A DNA stretch of 64,000 nt from Glacieibacterium sp965200405 (GCF_965200405.1 NZ_OZ241356.1:2790001-2854000), one strand, 5' to 3'; shown: positions 43,708 through 52,396, numbered from the stretch's first letter. The notes: a model not told the origin generated them from the sequence alone. Numbers and translations are program-made.

Positions 43708-45162
43708 ATGGCGCGACTGGTTGGCGGATGGCTCTTGGCTGTCGCTGGATTGATGGCGGTCGCCGGCCCGGCTGTCGCGGCGACCGGGGTGTACAATCGC
43801 CCGGCGACGGCGCGGACCCCGGACTTTGCGGTCGAACCGGGCTGGCCCCAGCGACTGCCGCACGACTGGCTGCTCGGCCAGGTCGGTGGGCTTTTCGTCG
43901 ATCGCCACGACCATGTCTGGGTTTACAATCGCGCCCGCACGATGACCAACGAGGAAGCCGGGCTGGAAGATGCCGTTTCCGGCAAGCCAGGCCCGAAGGG
44001 CGTGCCGGTCAACGGTCTCAGCTTCGAGCGTCCTTACGGCCCCGCAGCCGATTGCTGCAAGGCGGCGCCTGCGGTGCTGGAATTCAATGCCCAGGGCAAG
44101 TTGCTGAGATCATGGGGTGGCCCCTCCGACCCCGGCTTCATCGGCGGCAAGTGCAAGGCCGAGGACGGCTGTATCTGGCCCGCCAGCGAGCACGGCATCT
44201 ATGTCGACGACAAGGACAACGTCTGGATCTCGGGCAACGCCGTGGCGCCGCGGGCCGGGGCCAGCCGGGTATCGACGCCGTGGGACACCAACACGGCGGG
44301 CGGCGACGGTTTCGTCCTGAAGTTCGACATGGACGGCAACTTCAAGATGCGCATCGGCGGCACCCCGTCGGGTCCGGACAGCAACGACATCAAGGGCGGG
44401 ATCGGCGGCACCCCGCTGCTGTACCGAGCGACCGACATGGTCGTCGATCCTCGCACCAATCGACTCTATATCTCCGACGGTTATGGCAATCGGCACGTCC
44501 TGATCGTCGATGCCGACACTGGCCGCTACATCGGCCATTTCGGCGCTTATGGGAACAACCCGGTCGACGACGCGGCGGCCGAGGCTGCTGGACCGTGGAT
44601 CGACGATTATGCGCGCGGCAACCGCAAGCCGGCGTTCTTCCGGCCGCCGGTGCACTGCGTCAAGATCGCGGCGGACGGCAAAGTCTATGTCTGCGACCGG
44701 GGCAACAACCGCGTGCAGGTCTTCGATAGCAACAGCGCCGCGCTCGGCAAGCCGTGCCGCAACCCGGCGGGTACGCCCGGGCAGTGCGGCTATCTGACGG
44801 AACAGTTCATCAGCGAGCACACCAATACCAGCATTCCCGGCACGACCGTTTCGGTCAATTTCTCGACCGACAAGGCGCAGTCGTGCCTGTACGTCGGCGA
44901 TAACTCGAACATGACGATCTACATCCTCGATCGCCGCACGTTGCAGGAGCTTGGCCGCCTTGGCCGGAACGGGCGCATGGCGGGCGATTTCCACTGGCTG
45001 CACCAGGTCGCCACCGACAGCCTTGGAAATATCTACACGGCCGAGGTCGACACCGGGAAGCGCATCCAGAAGTTCGTCCGTTCCGGCCGCTTGGGCTGCA
45101 GCGGCCCCGGGAACATGAAGGTCGGTGGACCCGCGGCAGACACGACCGCGCTCAGCCGCTAG
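43708..45162 (+). CDS. exported NHL-repeat beta-propeller protein
   Basis: A 484-residue protein with a signal peptide (LVGGWLLAVAGLMAVAGPAVA). Repeated NHL-type blades follow, such as HGIYVDDKDNVWISG, DMVVDPRTNRLYISDGYGN, CVKIAADGKVYVCDRGNNR and HQVATDSLGNIYTAEVD. Cysteines pair in several blades, suggesting disulfides. The fold occurs in peptidyl-hydroxyglycine lyases and other secreted enzymes, and the function here is unknown. It lies 73 bases upstream of modA on the same strand. Confidence 0.82.
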   Translation: MARLVGGWLLAVAGLMAVAGPAVAATGVYNRPATARTPDFAVEPGWPQRLPHDWLLGQVGGLFVDRHDHVWVYNRARTMTNEEAGLEDAVSGKPGPKGVPVNGLSFERPYGPAADCCKAAPAVLEFNAQGKLLRSWGGPSDPGFIGGKCKAEDGCIWPASEHGIYVDDKDNVWISGNAVAPRAGASRVSTPWDTNTAGGDGFVLKFDMDGNFKMRIGGTPSGPDSNDIKGGIGGTPLLYRATDMVVDPRTNRLYISDGYGNRHVLIVDADTGRYIGHFGAYGNNPVDDAAAEAAGPWIDDYARGNRKPAFFRPPVHCVKIAADGKVYVCDRGNNRVQVFDSNSAALGKPCRNPAGTPGQCGYLTEQFISEHTNTSIPGTTVSVNFSTDKAQSCLYVGDNSNMTIYILDRRTLQELGRLGRNGRMAGDFHWLHQVATDSLGNIYTAEVDTGKRIQKFVRSGRLGCSGPGNMKVGGPAADTTALSR

Positions 45163-45235
45163 GGCAATTTGCGACTTGCCGGGAATGGCTCGAGGCGGCA
45201 GTTCCGCAAGCAAGCAGCAGACGAGAGGTCTCGAC

Positions 45236-45985
45236 ATGTCGATCGTTCCAGGCCGCCTGTTGGCCGCCGCCGTGCTGATCGGGATGGCGCTGCCGGCGAT
45301 GGCCGCGGAAACGCAGGTCGCGGTCGCCGCCAATTTCACCGAGCCGGCCAAACAGATTGCGGCGGCCTTCCAGAAGGCGACTGGCGATACTGCGATCCTG
45401 AGCTTCGGCGCGTCGGGCGCGTTCTACACCCAGATATCGCACGGTGCGCCGTTCGAGGTGTTCCTGTCCGCCGATGCCGACCGGCCACGACGCGCCGAGC
45501 AGGACGGGCTGGCGGTGCGAGGCAGTCGCTTCACCTATGCCGTGGGTCGGCTGATGCTGTACTCGGCCACCCCGGGCGTCGTCGATCCGGCGGGCAAGGT
45601 GCTTAAGTCCGGCAGCTTCGCCCACCTTGCCATCGCCGACCCGGAGGCTGCGCCCTATGGCACCGCGGCGGTCGAGACGATGCAGGCGCTCGGCGTCTAT
45701 CCGGCACTGTCGGGCAGGATCGTCCGCGGCAGCTCGATCACCCAGGCGTACCAGTTCGTTGCGACGGGCGCGGCGGAGCTGGGCTTTGTGGCGCAAAGCC
45801 AGGTGATCGCCGTGCCAGGTGGTTCGCGCTGGCTGGTTCCGAAGACGCTGCACAAGCCGATCGACCAGCAGGCGGTGCTGCTCAAGTCCGGCGCCGCGAA
45901 CCCGGTGGCCAAGGCGTTCGTCAAATTCCTGAAGGGGCGTGAGGCAGTGGCGATCATCCGGCGCTACGGCTACGAGGTGCGGTAG
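45236..45985 (+). CDS. modA: molybdate ABC transporter substrate-binding protein
   Basis: A 249-residue periplasmic molybdate-binding protein with a signal peptide (IVPGRLLAAAVLIGMALPAMA). Family marks are VAVAANFTEPAKQIAAAFQK, LSFGASGAFYTQISHGAPFE and VFLSADADRP, which contribute the oxyanion-binding serines. ATG 45236 has AGAGG seven bases upstream; the in-frame extension to 45125 overlaps the previous gene and is not supported. It begins the modABC operon. Confidence 0.94.
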   Translation: MSIVPGRLLAAAVLIGMALPAMAAETQVAVAANFTEPAKQIAAAFQKATGDTAILSFGASGAFYTQISHGAPFEVFLSADADRPRRAEQDGLAVRGSRFTYAVGRLMLYSATPGVVDPAGKVLKSGSFAHLAIADPEAAPYGTAAVETMQALGVYPALSGRIVRGSSITQAYQFVATGAAELGFVAQSQVIAVPGGSRWLVPKTLHKPIDQQAVLLKSGAANPVAKAFVKFLKGREAVAIIRRYGYEVR

Positions 45986-46003
45986 AGGTTCGCCCCACCG
46001 TCG

Positions 46004-46669
46004 ATGAAGACCATCCTGCTCACCACCGCCGAACTGGCGGCGATCACGACCGTGCTGCTGCTGGTGCTGGCGACGCCGCTGGCCTGGTGGCTGGCGCGGT
46101 CGCGGTCATGGTGGAAGGAGATCGCCGGGGCACTGTCGGCGCTGCCGTTGGTGCTGCCGCCGACGGTGATCGGGTTCTACGTGCTAGTCGCGCTGGGGCC
46201 GGACAGTCCGCTGATGGCGCTGCTCCATCCGTTCGGCATCCGGACGCTGGCCTTTACGTTCGAAGGGCTGGTGATCGGCTCGCTATTCTATTCGCTGCCG
46301 TTCGCCGTGCAGCCGCTGCGAACGGCGTTCGAGGCAATCGGGGACCGGCCGCTGGAACTGGCCGCGTCGATGAGCGCGTCGCCGCTCGACAGCTTCGCGA
46401 CGGTGGCGCTGCCGCTGGCCCGGCGCGGCTTCCTGTCGGCGGCGATCCTGGTGTTCGCGCACACCGTCGGCGAGTTCGGCGTCGTGCTGATGATCGGCGG
46501 CGCCATCCCGGGGCGTACCGAAGTGCTGTCGACGCGCATCTATCAGCTCGTCGAGAGCCTGCAGTTCGAGGCGGCGCACCGGATCGCCGCCGGGTTGGTG
46601 GTGTTCGCCTTCGCGACGCTGCTGGCGCTGCTGCTGGTCGAGCGGCGGATCGGCGGGCTGCGACCATGA
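46004..46669 (+). CDS. modB: molybdate ABC transporter permease
   Basis: A 221-residue inner-membrane permease with five hydrophobic segments. The EAA-like loop reads LELAASMSASPLDSFATVAL, and ALSALPLVLPPTVIGFYVL is characteristic of ModB. It starts 18 bases after modA and overlaps modC by four bases (ATGA). With ModA and ModC it imports molybdate for the molybdenum cofactor. Confidence 0.94.
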   Translation: MKTILLTTAELAAITTVLLLVLATPLAWWLARSRSWWKEIAGALSALPLVLPPTVIGFYVLVALGPDSPLMALLHPFGIRTLAFTFEGLVIGSLFYSLPFAVQPLRTAFEAIGDRPLELAASMSASPLDSFATVALPLARRGFLSAAILVFAHTVGEFGVVLMIGGAIPGRTEVLSTRIYQLVESLQFEAAHRIAAGLVVFAFATLLALLLVERRIGGLRP

Positions 46670-47292
46670 TCGCGGTGCGGCTGGCAGGGCGGCTGGGGCG
46701 CGACTTCAGCCTGGATGTCGACTTCGAGGTGCCGGGGCAGGGCGTCACGGCGCTGGTCGGACCATCGGGATCGGGCAAGACCAGCGTGCTGCGGGCGCTC
46801 GCCGGCCTGGACCGGCACGACGGCGAGGTGCGGTTCGGCGATATCGTCTGGCAGTCGGGACGGAGCTTCGTTCCGGCGCACCGGCGACGCATCGGCTACG
46901 TCCCGCAGGGGCCGGGGCTGCTGCCTCACCTCAGCGTCGCCCAAAACCTCGACTATGCGGCGCAACGGGCCGGGGCGGGGCGCTTCGAACGGCAGGCGAT
47001 CGTCGCCGCGACCGGCATCGGCGACTTGCTTGATCGACAGCCCGAGCGACTGTCCGGCGGCGAGGCACAGCGCGCCTCGATCGCCCGGGCGTTGTTGAGC
47101 CAGCCGCAGCTGTTGCTGATGGACGAGCCGTTGTCGGCGCTGGACAGCGATGCCCGCAACCTGTTGCTGGAGGCGCTGGAACGTCTGTTCGCCGCGTTCC
47201 CGATCCCGGTGTTCTATGTCACTCACGACCGGGCAGAAGCGGAGCGGCTGGCGGCGCAGACCCTGCGGATCAACGCCGGGCGTATCGCCTGA
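46666..47292 (+). CDS. modC: molybdate ABC transporter ATP-binding protein, short form
   Basis: A 208-residue ATPase with Walker A GPSGSGKTS (about residue 32), the signature LSGGEAQR, Walker B LLLMDEPLSALD and a switch histidine in YVTHDRAEAER. It ends right after the ATPase domain and lacks the C-terminal TOBE/Mop molybdate-binding domain of typical ModC (about 350 residues). No stop-codon error is seen, so it appears to be a natural short form. It overlaps modB. Confidence 0.92.
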   Translation: MIAVRLAGRLGRDFSLDVDFEVPGQGVTALVGPSGSGKTSVLRALAGLDRHDGEVRFGDIVWQSGRSFVPAHRRRIGYVPQGPGLLPHLSVAQNLDYAAQRAGAGRFERQAIVAATGIGDLLDRQPERLSGGEAQRASIARALLSQPQLLLMDEPLSALDSDARNLLLEALERLFAAFPIPVFYVTHDRAEAERLAAQTLRINAGRIA

Positions 47293-47294
47293 AA

Positions 47295-47639
47295 TCAGTC
47301 GCCGACCAGCCGCAACAGCTTGCGCTCGATCGGCGCCAGCACCGGGCGAAGTTCGTGGCCGCGTTTGAGCACCGCCCCGGCCTCGCCGATCAGCGCATAT
47401 TGACCCTGTTTGAGGCGCAACGCCGGCTCCTTGACCAGTTGCATCTCTGGCCGCTCGCTGGAGCGGCGGAAGGCGGAGAACAGCGCGCGGTCTTTGCCGA
47501 ACTCGATGGCATAGTCGCGCCACAAGCCGGCCGAGACCATCCGGCCGTAGATATCCAGGATGGTGTTGAGTTCGAGCCGATCGAACACCGTCTGGACGGC
47601 CCCGCGGACCGGCAGCGGCAGGACGTTCGACAGGGTCAG
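47295..47639 (-). CDS. DUF2794 domain protein
   Basis: About 114 residues of a conserved alphaproteobacterial family with no known function. Family core: FDRLELNTILDIYGRMVSAG, WRDYAIEFGKDRALFSAFRR and GQYALIGEAGAVLKRGHEL. No ATG, GTG or TTG occurs at the expected position. CTG 47639, which overlaps the cysE stop as CTGA, gives the normal length, and a start inside cysE at 47768 would add an unrelated N-terminus. It converges with modC, whose stop is two bases away. Confidence 0.8.
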   Translation of the reverse strand: MTLSNVLPLPVRGAVQTVFDRLELNTILDIYGRMVSAGLWRDYAIEFGKDRALFSAFRRSSERPEMQLVKEPALRLKQGQYALIGEAGAVLKRGHELRPVLAPIERKLLRLVGD

Positions 47640-48319
47640 CCCGCCTGCTTCACGTCGCGGCCACCGGTATCCTCGCGGGTCAGCGCGTCGATGCGGGCCC
47701 GCAGCGTCTCGACCTCGCAGCGCAGGATCTCCAGCTTCTGAGTCTCGGGATCGAAGCGCTGGCTGCACGGCGTGCCGTACGGCATGAACGGCTTGGCATA
47801 GGCTTCGGCGTCGACGACCACCTGCCGCCCCGGGATGCCGACCATGGTCGCACCCTCCGGCACGTCACGGGTAACGACGGCATTGGCGCCGATTCGGGCC
47901 CGCTTGCCGACAATGATCGGGCCGAGCACCTGTGCACCGGAACCGACGATGACGCCGTCGCTGAGGGTAGGGTGACGCTTGCCCGCGACGCCGCCGGCCG
48001 GATCGGTGCCGCCCAGCGTGACGCACTGGTAGATGGTCACGTCGTCACCGATCACCGCGGTCTCGCCGATCACCACGAAGCCGTGATCGATGAAGAAATT
48101 GCGCCCGATCGTAGCACCCGGATGGATGTCGATCGCAGTGAAGAAACGTGCGAGATGATTGACCGCGCGCGCCGCGAAGAACAGGTCCGCCTTGTACAGT
48201 GCATGACCGATGCGGTGGAAACCCAGCGCCCAGACGCCGGGGTACAGCAGTATCTCCCAGCGGGAACGCGGCGCGGGATCGCGGGCCTTGATCGAGGCCA
48301 GATAGTCGAACAGCGCCAT
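47636..48319 (-). CDS. cysE: serine O-acetyltransferase
   Basis: A 227-residue enzyme that makes O-acetylserine from serine and acetyl-CoA for cysteine synthesis. The left-handed beta-helix hexapeptide repeats include DIHPGATIGRNFFIDHGFVV, GDDVTIYQCVTLGGTDP and GKRARIGANAVVTRDVPEG. HPGA and HG hold catalytic residues. The short N-terminal helical part resembles the EpsC/Bacillus type rather than E. coli CysE. ATG 48319 is preceded by GGAG; the upstream extension to 48403 is not supported. It leads a pair with DUF2794. Confidence 0.92.
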   Translation of the reverse strand: MALFDYLASIKARDPAPRSRWEILLYPGVWALGFHRIGHALYKADLFFAARAVNHLARFFTAIDIHPGATIGRNFFIDHGFVVIGETAVIGDDVTIYQCVTLGGTDPAGGVAGKRHPTLSDGVIVGSGAQVLGPIIVGKRARIGANAVVTRDVPEGATMVGIPGRQVVVDAEAYAKPFMPYGTPCSQRFDPETQKLEILRCEVETLRARIDALTREDTGGRDVKQAG

Positions 48320-48429
48320 GTCTTCGCGTCTCCGCCGGTCTGTGCCGGCCCGGTTTGTAACTGCTATAATCCAGCATCGGGTCCAATGCCAGTGATAGGC
48401 CAAGCGTGAGCGCCGAGCGGCAAGCCGCC

Positions 48430-48455
48430 GGAACCGGCATCGCTAGTCTCGGGTT
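48430..48455 (+). promoter_or_regulatory. EcfG-like promoter of the PRC-barrel gene
   Basis: GGAAC (48430-48434) is followed after 17 bases by GGTT (48452-48455), about 50 bases before the ATG. This closely fits the general-stress EcfG consensus GGAAC-N16/17-CGTT with one -10 mismatch. Confidence 0.45.
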
Positions 48456-48506
48456 TAGACAGGCATCTGCAAGTAGCTAGTTCTTGCTGTATTTGAGGAG
48501 GTTGTG

Positions 48507-49346
48507 ATGAGCGACGAACGGATTACCGGTCAAGGCGCTGTCGACAATGGCGGCCGCAGTCCCGAATATAGTGACGATTTGACCCAGCAGGAGCGCGCCA
48601 AGGCCGGTGACCTCGGTGCCAGCGCGGGCATGGGTGGAAGCAACCTGTCGAATACCGGCATGGGCAGCAACGAGATGGGCAACAGCACCAGCGGGACCGG
48701 CACTGGCCGCAGCAACTATAACGATACCGCGACCGGCGCTCGCACGGCGGACATCGCCGGCGCGACCGACACCAGCTTCGGTGGTGGTGCGACCGGCACA
48801 AGGTCCAGCGGCGGCGATGCAGTGCTGACCGGCGCCGGGACCAGTGCCGGCTATGGCAGCGCAACCGCCGGAACGTCGACCGCAGGTACGGGCCCGCTCG
48901 GTGGTGGCTACAATGCAGGACCGCGCGGCGATAACATCGACGACGACGCTCGCGACCGTACCGAGGACGTCAATAGCGACGAGACCGGCACGCTGATCTC
49001 GGCCGACAAGGTCCAGGGTACCGCCGTGTACGATGCTAGCGGCGAGCGCCTCGGCACGATCGACTCCCTGATGCTCAACAAGCGTTCCGGCAAGGTCGCC
49101 TATGCAGTGATGTCGTTCGGCGGCTTCCTCGGCATCGGCGAGCGTTATCACCCATTGCCGTGGAATGTGTTGACCTACGACACCGACAAGGGCGGCTATA
49201 ACATCGGCCAGACCACGGATCAGATCCGCGGCGCACCGAATTACTCGCGCGACGAGATCGACGACGGTGACTTTAGTTCGCGCGGTCGCGAGGTCGACGA
49301 TTATTACGGTCGTGCTTCGACGGGTGCCGCAACCGGCATCATCTAG
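48507..49346 (+). CDS. PRC-barrel domain protein with low-complexity N-terminus
   Basis: A 279-residue protein. Residues 25 to about 150 are low-complexity and rich in Gly, Ser, Thr, Ala and Asn, likely disordered. A PRC-barrel follows (LISADKVQGTAVYDASGERL, SLMLNKRSGKVAYAVMSF, GERYHPLPWNVLTYD), and the tail is acidic and Tyr-rich. GAGGAGG lies five bases before ATG 48507. Similar proteins in this group are often induced by stress, and an EcfG-like promoter and a strong terminator bracket it as a single-gene unit. Confidence 0.85.
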   Translation: MSDERITGQGAVDNGGRSPEYSDDLTQQERAKAGDLGASAGMGGSNLSNTGMGSNEMGNSTSGTGTGRSNYNDTATGARTADIAGATDTSFGGGATGTRSSGGDAVLTGAGTSAGYGSATAGTSTAGTGPLGGGYNAGPRGDNIDDDARDRTEDVNSDETGTLISADKVQGTAVYDASGERLGTIDSLMLNKRSGKVAYAVMSFGGFLGIGERYHPLPWNVLTYDTDKGGYNIGQTTDQIRGAPNYSRDEIDDGDFSSRGREVDDYYGRASTGAATGII

Positions 49347-49365
49347 TCGACCCGACAGACTGACG

Positions 49366-49397
49366 ATGGCGGCGGGTCAAACCGCCGCCATTTTTTT
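49366..49397 (+). terminator. intrinsic terminator after the PRC-barrel gene
   Basis: Perfect ten-base arms ATGGCGGCGG (49366-49375) and CCGCCGCCAT (49382-49391) enclose a six-base loop, followed by seven Ts. This is a classical rho-independent terminator. Confidence 0.9.
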
Positions 49398-49460
49398 GCC
49401 GGGTGACGGGCATGGCTCGGGGGCGCTACACAACCGCAAAACCTGGGTTGGGAGAGATCG

Positions 49461-50438
49461 ATGAAAGCCGTCCTCTGCGTCGAACATGGCATGCCGGAGA
49501 AGCTGGTGGTGCGCGACGTCCCGCTGCCCGAGCCGGGCAAGGGCCAGGTCCGCGTCAAGGTTCATGCGGCCGGCGTCAACTTTCCCGACACGCTGATCAT
49601 CCAGAACCTCTACCAGTTCAAGCCGGCGCTGCCGTTCTCGCCGGGTGGCGAGGCTGCAGGCGTGATCGACGCGCTCGGCGAGGGTGTCACCGACCTGGCG
49701 ATCGGTGACCGCGTCGTCGCGATGACCGGCAACGGTTGCTATGCCGAAGCCGTTATCGCCAACCGCGCGCAGATCGTTCCGATTGCCGGCGACATGCCGT
49801 TCGACATCGCGAGCGGCTTCACTATGACCTATGGCACCTCGCACCATGCCTTGAAGCAACGCGCCCGGCTCCAGCCAGGCGAGACGCTGCTGGTACTGGG
49901 CGCGGCGGGCGGCGTTGGGCTGACCGCGGTCGAACTCGGCAAGCTGATGGGCGCCAAGGTCATCGCCGCAGCCTCGACCGAGGAGAAGCTGCAGGTCTGC
50001 CGCGACTACGGCGCCGACGAGACGATCAACTACAACGAGCTCAGCCTGAAGGACGAGGTCAAGCGGCTGACCGGCGGGCGCGGCGTCGACGTGATCTACG
50101 ATCCGGTCGGCGATCGCTTCGCCGACCCGGCATTCCGTGGCATGGCGTGGAACGGTCGCTATCTGGTCGTCGGCTTCGCGGCGGGCGACATTCCGGTGCT
50201 GCCGCTCAACCTGCCGCTGATCAAGGGCGCGTCGATCGTCGGCGTGTTCTGGGGCGCCTTCACCCAGCACGAGCCCGCCGTTCACCGCGAGAACATGGCC
50301 GAGCTGCTCGGCTGGTACCGAGAGGGCAAGCTGAAGCCGCACATCAGCAAGCACTTTTCACTGGACGACGGGCCGCTGGCGATCCGTTGGCTGATGGACC
50401 GCAAGGCGACCGGGAAGGTCGTGCTCGACGTCGCCTAG
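49461..50438 (+). CDS. MDR-family NADPH:quinone oxidoreductase
   Basis: A 325-residue medium-chain reductase. The N-terminal part has VHAAGVNFPDTLIIQNLYQ and PFSPGGEAAGVIDALGEGV; the Rossmann loop is VLGAAGGVGLTAVELG, typical of zeta-crystallin-like quinone reductases. VIYDPVGDRFADPAFRGM follows. It reduces quinones or related enones with NADPH. GGGAGA lies six bases before the ATG. A homologous but distinct gene is at 17.1 kb. Its end overlaps the convergent moaE by four bases. Confidence 0.88.
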   Translation: MKAVLCVEHGMPEKLVVRDVPLPEPGKGQVRVKVHAAGVNFPDTLIIQNLYQFKPALPFSPGGEAAGVIDALGEGVTDLAIGDRVVAMTGNGCYAEAVIANRAQIVPIAGDMPFDIASGFTMTYGTSHHALKQRARLQPGETLLVLGAAGGVGLTAVELGKLMGAKVIAAASTEEKLQVCRDYGADETINYNELSLKDEVKRLTGGRGVDVIYDPVGDRFADPAFRGMAWNGRYLVVGFAAGDIPVLPLNLPLIKGASIVGVFWGAFTQHEPAVHRENMAELLGWYREGKLKPHISKHFSLDDGPLAIRWLMDRKATGKVVLDVA

Positions 50439-50863
50439 CGCGGTGACCAACGGGCAGCGGCGGCATCGTCGCTGTCCTTGGCCGCGACCCAGCCGGTACC
50501 GGCCTCGCGCTTCCAGAATGGCGCGCGGGTCTTGAGCCAGTCCATCAGGAAGGATGCCGCGTCGAATGCCTCGGCGCGGTGGGGCGCGGTGATCGCGACC
50601 AGCACGATCGGGTCCCCGGGTTCGAGCGAGCCGTAGCGGTGGATCACGGTGCCCGATATCGCCGGCCAGCGCGCGGCGGCTTCGTCGGCGATGCCGCGCA
50701 GTTGGCGCTCGGTCATGCCGGGATAATGCTCCAGGGTCATGGCGACATCGCGGACCAGTCCCGTGAAGGTCACCACCGCCCCGACATCGATACGCCCGGC
50801 GGTCAGCGCCGCAACCTCGGCGCCAAGATCGAAGGTGCCGGCCTGGACGCGGACGTCGATCAT
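50435..50863 (-). CDS. moaE: molybdopterin synthase catalytic subunit
   Basis: A 142-residue subunit that, with MoaD, converts precursor Z to molybdopterin. Landmarks are GAVVTFTGLVRD, EHYPGMTE, IHRYGSLEPGD and FLMDWLKTRAPFWKRE with the catalytic lysines. ATG 50863 follows the moaD stop after one base, so both are made from the same transcript. It sits in the same neighbourhood as modABC. Confidence 0.94.
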   Translation of the reverse strand: MIDVRVQAGTFDLGAEVAALTAGRIDVGAVVTFTGLVRDVAMTLEHYPGMTERQLRGIADEAAARWPAISGTVIHRYGSLEPGDPIVLVAITAPHRAEAFDAASFLMDWLKTRAPFWKREAGTGWVAAKDSDDAAAARWSPR

Positions 50864-50864
50864 C

Positions 50865-51113
50865 TCAGCCTCCGGTCACCGGTGGGAAGATCGCAACCTC
50901 GCTGCCATCGCGGACGGGGGCGTCGAAACCGACGAAAGCCTGGTCGACAGCCACCCGGATCGCGCCGCGGTCGGCGAGCGCCGCGGCATGCCCCGGCGAA
51001 CGGCTAGGCAGCTGGTCGAGCAGTTCGGCGACGGTCGCCGCGCCGGGCTCGATTTGTTCCTCGCCGATGCCGATGCTCTCGCGCACCCAGGCGAAATACA
51101 GCAGCGAGATCAC
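50865..51113 (-). CDS. moaD: molybdopterin synthase sulfur carrier subunit
   Basis: An 82-residue ubiquitin-fold sulfur carrier ending in the diglycine needed for thiocarboxylation (IFPPVTGG). It begins at GTG 51113, which overlaps the pgsA stop as GTGA. Internal marks are FAWVRESIGI and VAVDQAFVG. The longer open frame upstream is out of frame with pgsA and not real. It donates sulfur to MoaE. Confidence 0.92.
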   Translation of the reverse strand: MISLLYFAWVRESIGIGEEQIEPGAATVAELLDQLPSRSPGHAAALADRGAIRVAVDQAFVGFDAPVRDGSEVAIFPPVTGG

Positions 51114-51670
51114 GCCATGTGCTTCAGGCCGACCCGCAGATAGTCGTAGCCGGTAATGACGGTCAGCCCCGCTGCGATCCACAGGCAGACCAGCCCGATC
51201 TGCATCACTGGAAACCACGGTGCCTTGAGCGCTGCCGCACCCGCCAGGATCAGCGCGCCGAGGGCGATCATTTGGGCCGCGGTCTTCCACTTAGCCAGCG
51301 CGCTGACCGGCAACGAGACCTGCAGTCCGGCAAGGTATTCGCGCAGCCCCGATACGGTGATCTCGCGCAGCAGGATGATCAGCGCCGGGATCACCGCCCA
51401 GTCGTGTACGATGCCGGTGTGCACCAGCATGACGATGGTCGCCGCGACCATGATCTTGTCGGCAACCGGATCGAGGAAAATCCCGAGCTTCGACACCGTG
51501 CCGCGCGCCCGTGCCAGATAGCCGTCGAGGTAGTCGGTCGCCCCGGCAATGCAGAACAGCAGGAACGCCGTCAGGAAACCAAGCCATCCCGGCTGCCACA
51601 GCAGGAGCACCAACAGCGGCACGGCAAGGATGCGGCTGAGCGTCAGGAGGTTCGGGAGGCTGGACAACAC
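51110..51670 (-). CDS. pgsA: CDP-diacylglycerol--glycerol-3-phosphate 3-phosphatidyltransferase
   Basis: A 186-residue inner-membrane enzyme that makes phosphatidylglycerophosphate. The CDP-alcohol phosphotransferase signature D-G-x2-A-R-x8-G-x3-D-x3-D is present in DYLDGYLARARGTVSKLGIF and LDPVADK. Several hydrophobic segments follow. GTG 51670 starts the frame; TTG 51667 is an alternative. The gene is co-transcribed with moaD and moaE through a four-base overlap, which is common in proteobacteria. Confidence 0.94.
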   Translation of the reverse strand: MLSSLPNLLTLSRILAVPLLVLLLWQPGWLGFLTAFLLFCIAGATDYLDGYLARARGTVSKLGIFLDPVADKIMVAATIVMLVHTGIVHDWAVIPALIILLREITVSGLREYLAGLQVSLPVSALAKWKTAAQMIALGALILAGAAALKAPWFPVMQIGLVCLWIAAGLTVITGYDYLRVGLKHMA

Positions 51671-51724
51671 CGGGCGTTGTTAGGCTATCAAGCGGCGCGG
51701 CTCAACCGGACAAGGTGCGTGAAT

Positions 51725-52396
51725 ATGCAGGTCAGCGAAGCCGTCAACAGCCGCCGCTCGGTGCGAGGCTTTCTCGACACGCCGGTCGATGCCACGGTTA
51801 TCCGCCGCGTGCTGAACACCGCCTCGCGCTCGCCATCGGGCGGCAACCTGCAACCCTGGCATATCGACGTCATCGCCGGCCAGCCGCTTGCCGACCTGAA
51901 GGCGCTGATGATGCAGCGGATCGAGGAGGCGCCAAAGGGTGAGCCGACCGAATACGACATCTACCCCAAGGAGTTGCCCGAGCGGCACGGCAAGTACCGC
52001 TTCGAGGTCGGCGAGGATCTGTACGCGGCGCTCGGCATCCCGCGCACCGACAAGCTGGCGCGGCTGCAGTGGTTCGCACGCAACTTCCAGTTCTTCGGGG
52101 CGCCGATGGCATTGTTCTGCTCGGTGGCGCGGAGCATGGGTCCGCCGCAGTGGAGCGACCTCGGCATGTACCTGCAGACGGTGATGCTGCTGTTGCGTGA
52201 GGAAGGGCTGGATAGCTGCCCGCAGGAATGCTGGGCGATCTACCCGGAGACGATCCGCGGATTTCTTGACATCCCGCCCGAGCGGATGCTGTTCACCGGC
52301 ATGGCGATCGGCCTCAAGGACCCGGCCGCACCGGCGAATGCGCTGCACGCGAGGCGGGCGCCGCTGGAGGATTACGCGACGTTCCGGGGGCTGTGA
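51725..52396 (+). CDS. nitroreductase family protein
   Basis: A 223-residue FMN-dependent reductase. It has VSEAVNSRRSVRGFLDTPVD, SPSGGNLQPWHIDVIAG, and C-terminal CPQECWAIYPETIRGFL and RMLFTGMAIG. The substrate is unknown (nitroaromatics or quinones). ATG 51725 is chosen because the sequence upstream of it lies in the pgsA region on the other strand; GTG 51719 would add two residues. It converges with the GST gene across ten bases. Confidence 0.87.
   Translation: MQVSEAVNSRRSVRGFLDTPVDATVIRRVLNTASRSPSGGNLQPWHIDVIAGQPLADLKALMMQRIEEAPKGEPTEYDIYPKELPERHGKYRFEVGEDLYAALGIPRTDKLARLQWFARNFQFFGAPMALFCSVARSMGPPQWSDLGMYLQTVMLLLREEGLDSCPQECWAIYPETIRGFLDIPPERMLFTGMAIGLKDPAAPANALHARRAPLEDYATFRGL

Noticed and set aside
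43296..43796. Minus-strand open frame of 166 codons in the gap near 43.5 kb
   Set aside because: It runs into the signal-peptide region of the NHL-repeat gene on the other strand and has no convincing family pattern. Arg/Pro/Ser-rich content suggests a non-coding frame.
45163..45235. Molybdenum-cofactor riboswitch upstream of modA
   Set aside because: The space between the NHL gene and modA is only about 73 bases and shows none of the expected conserved helices.
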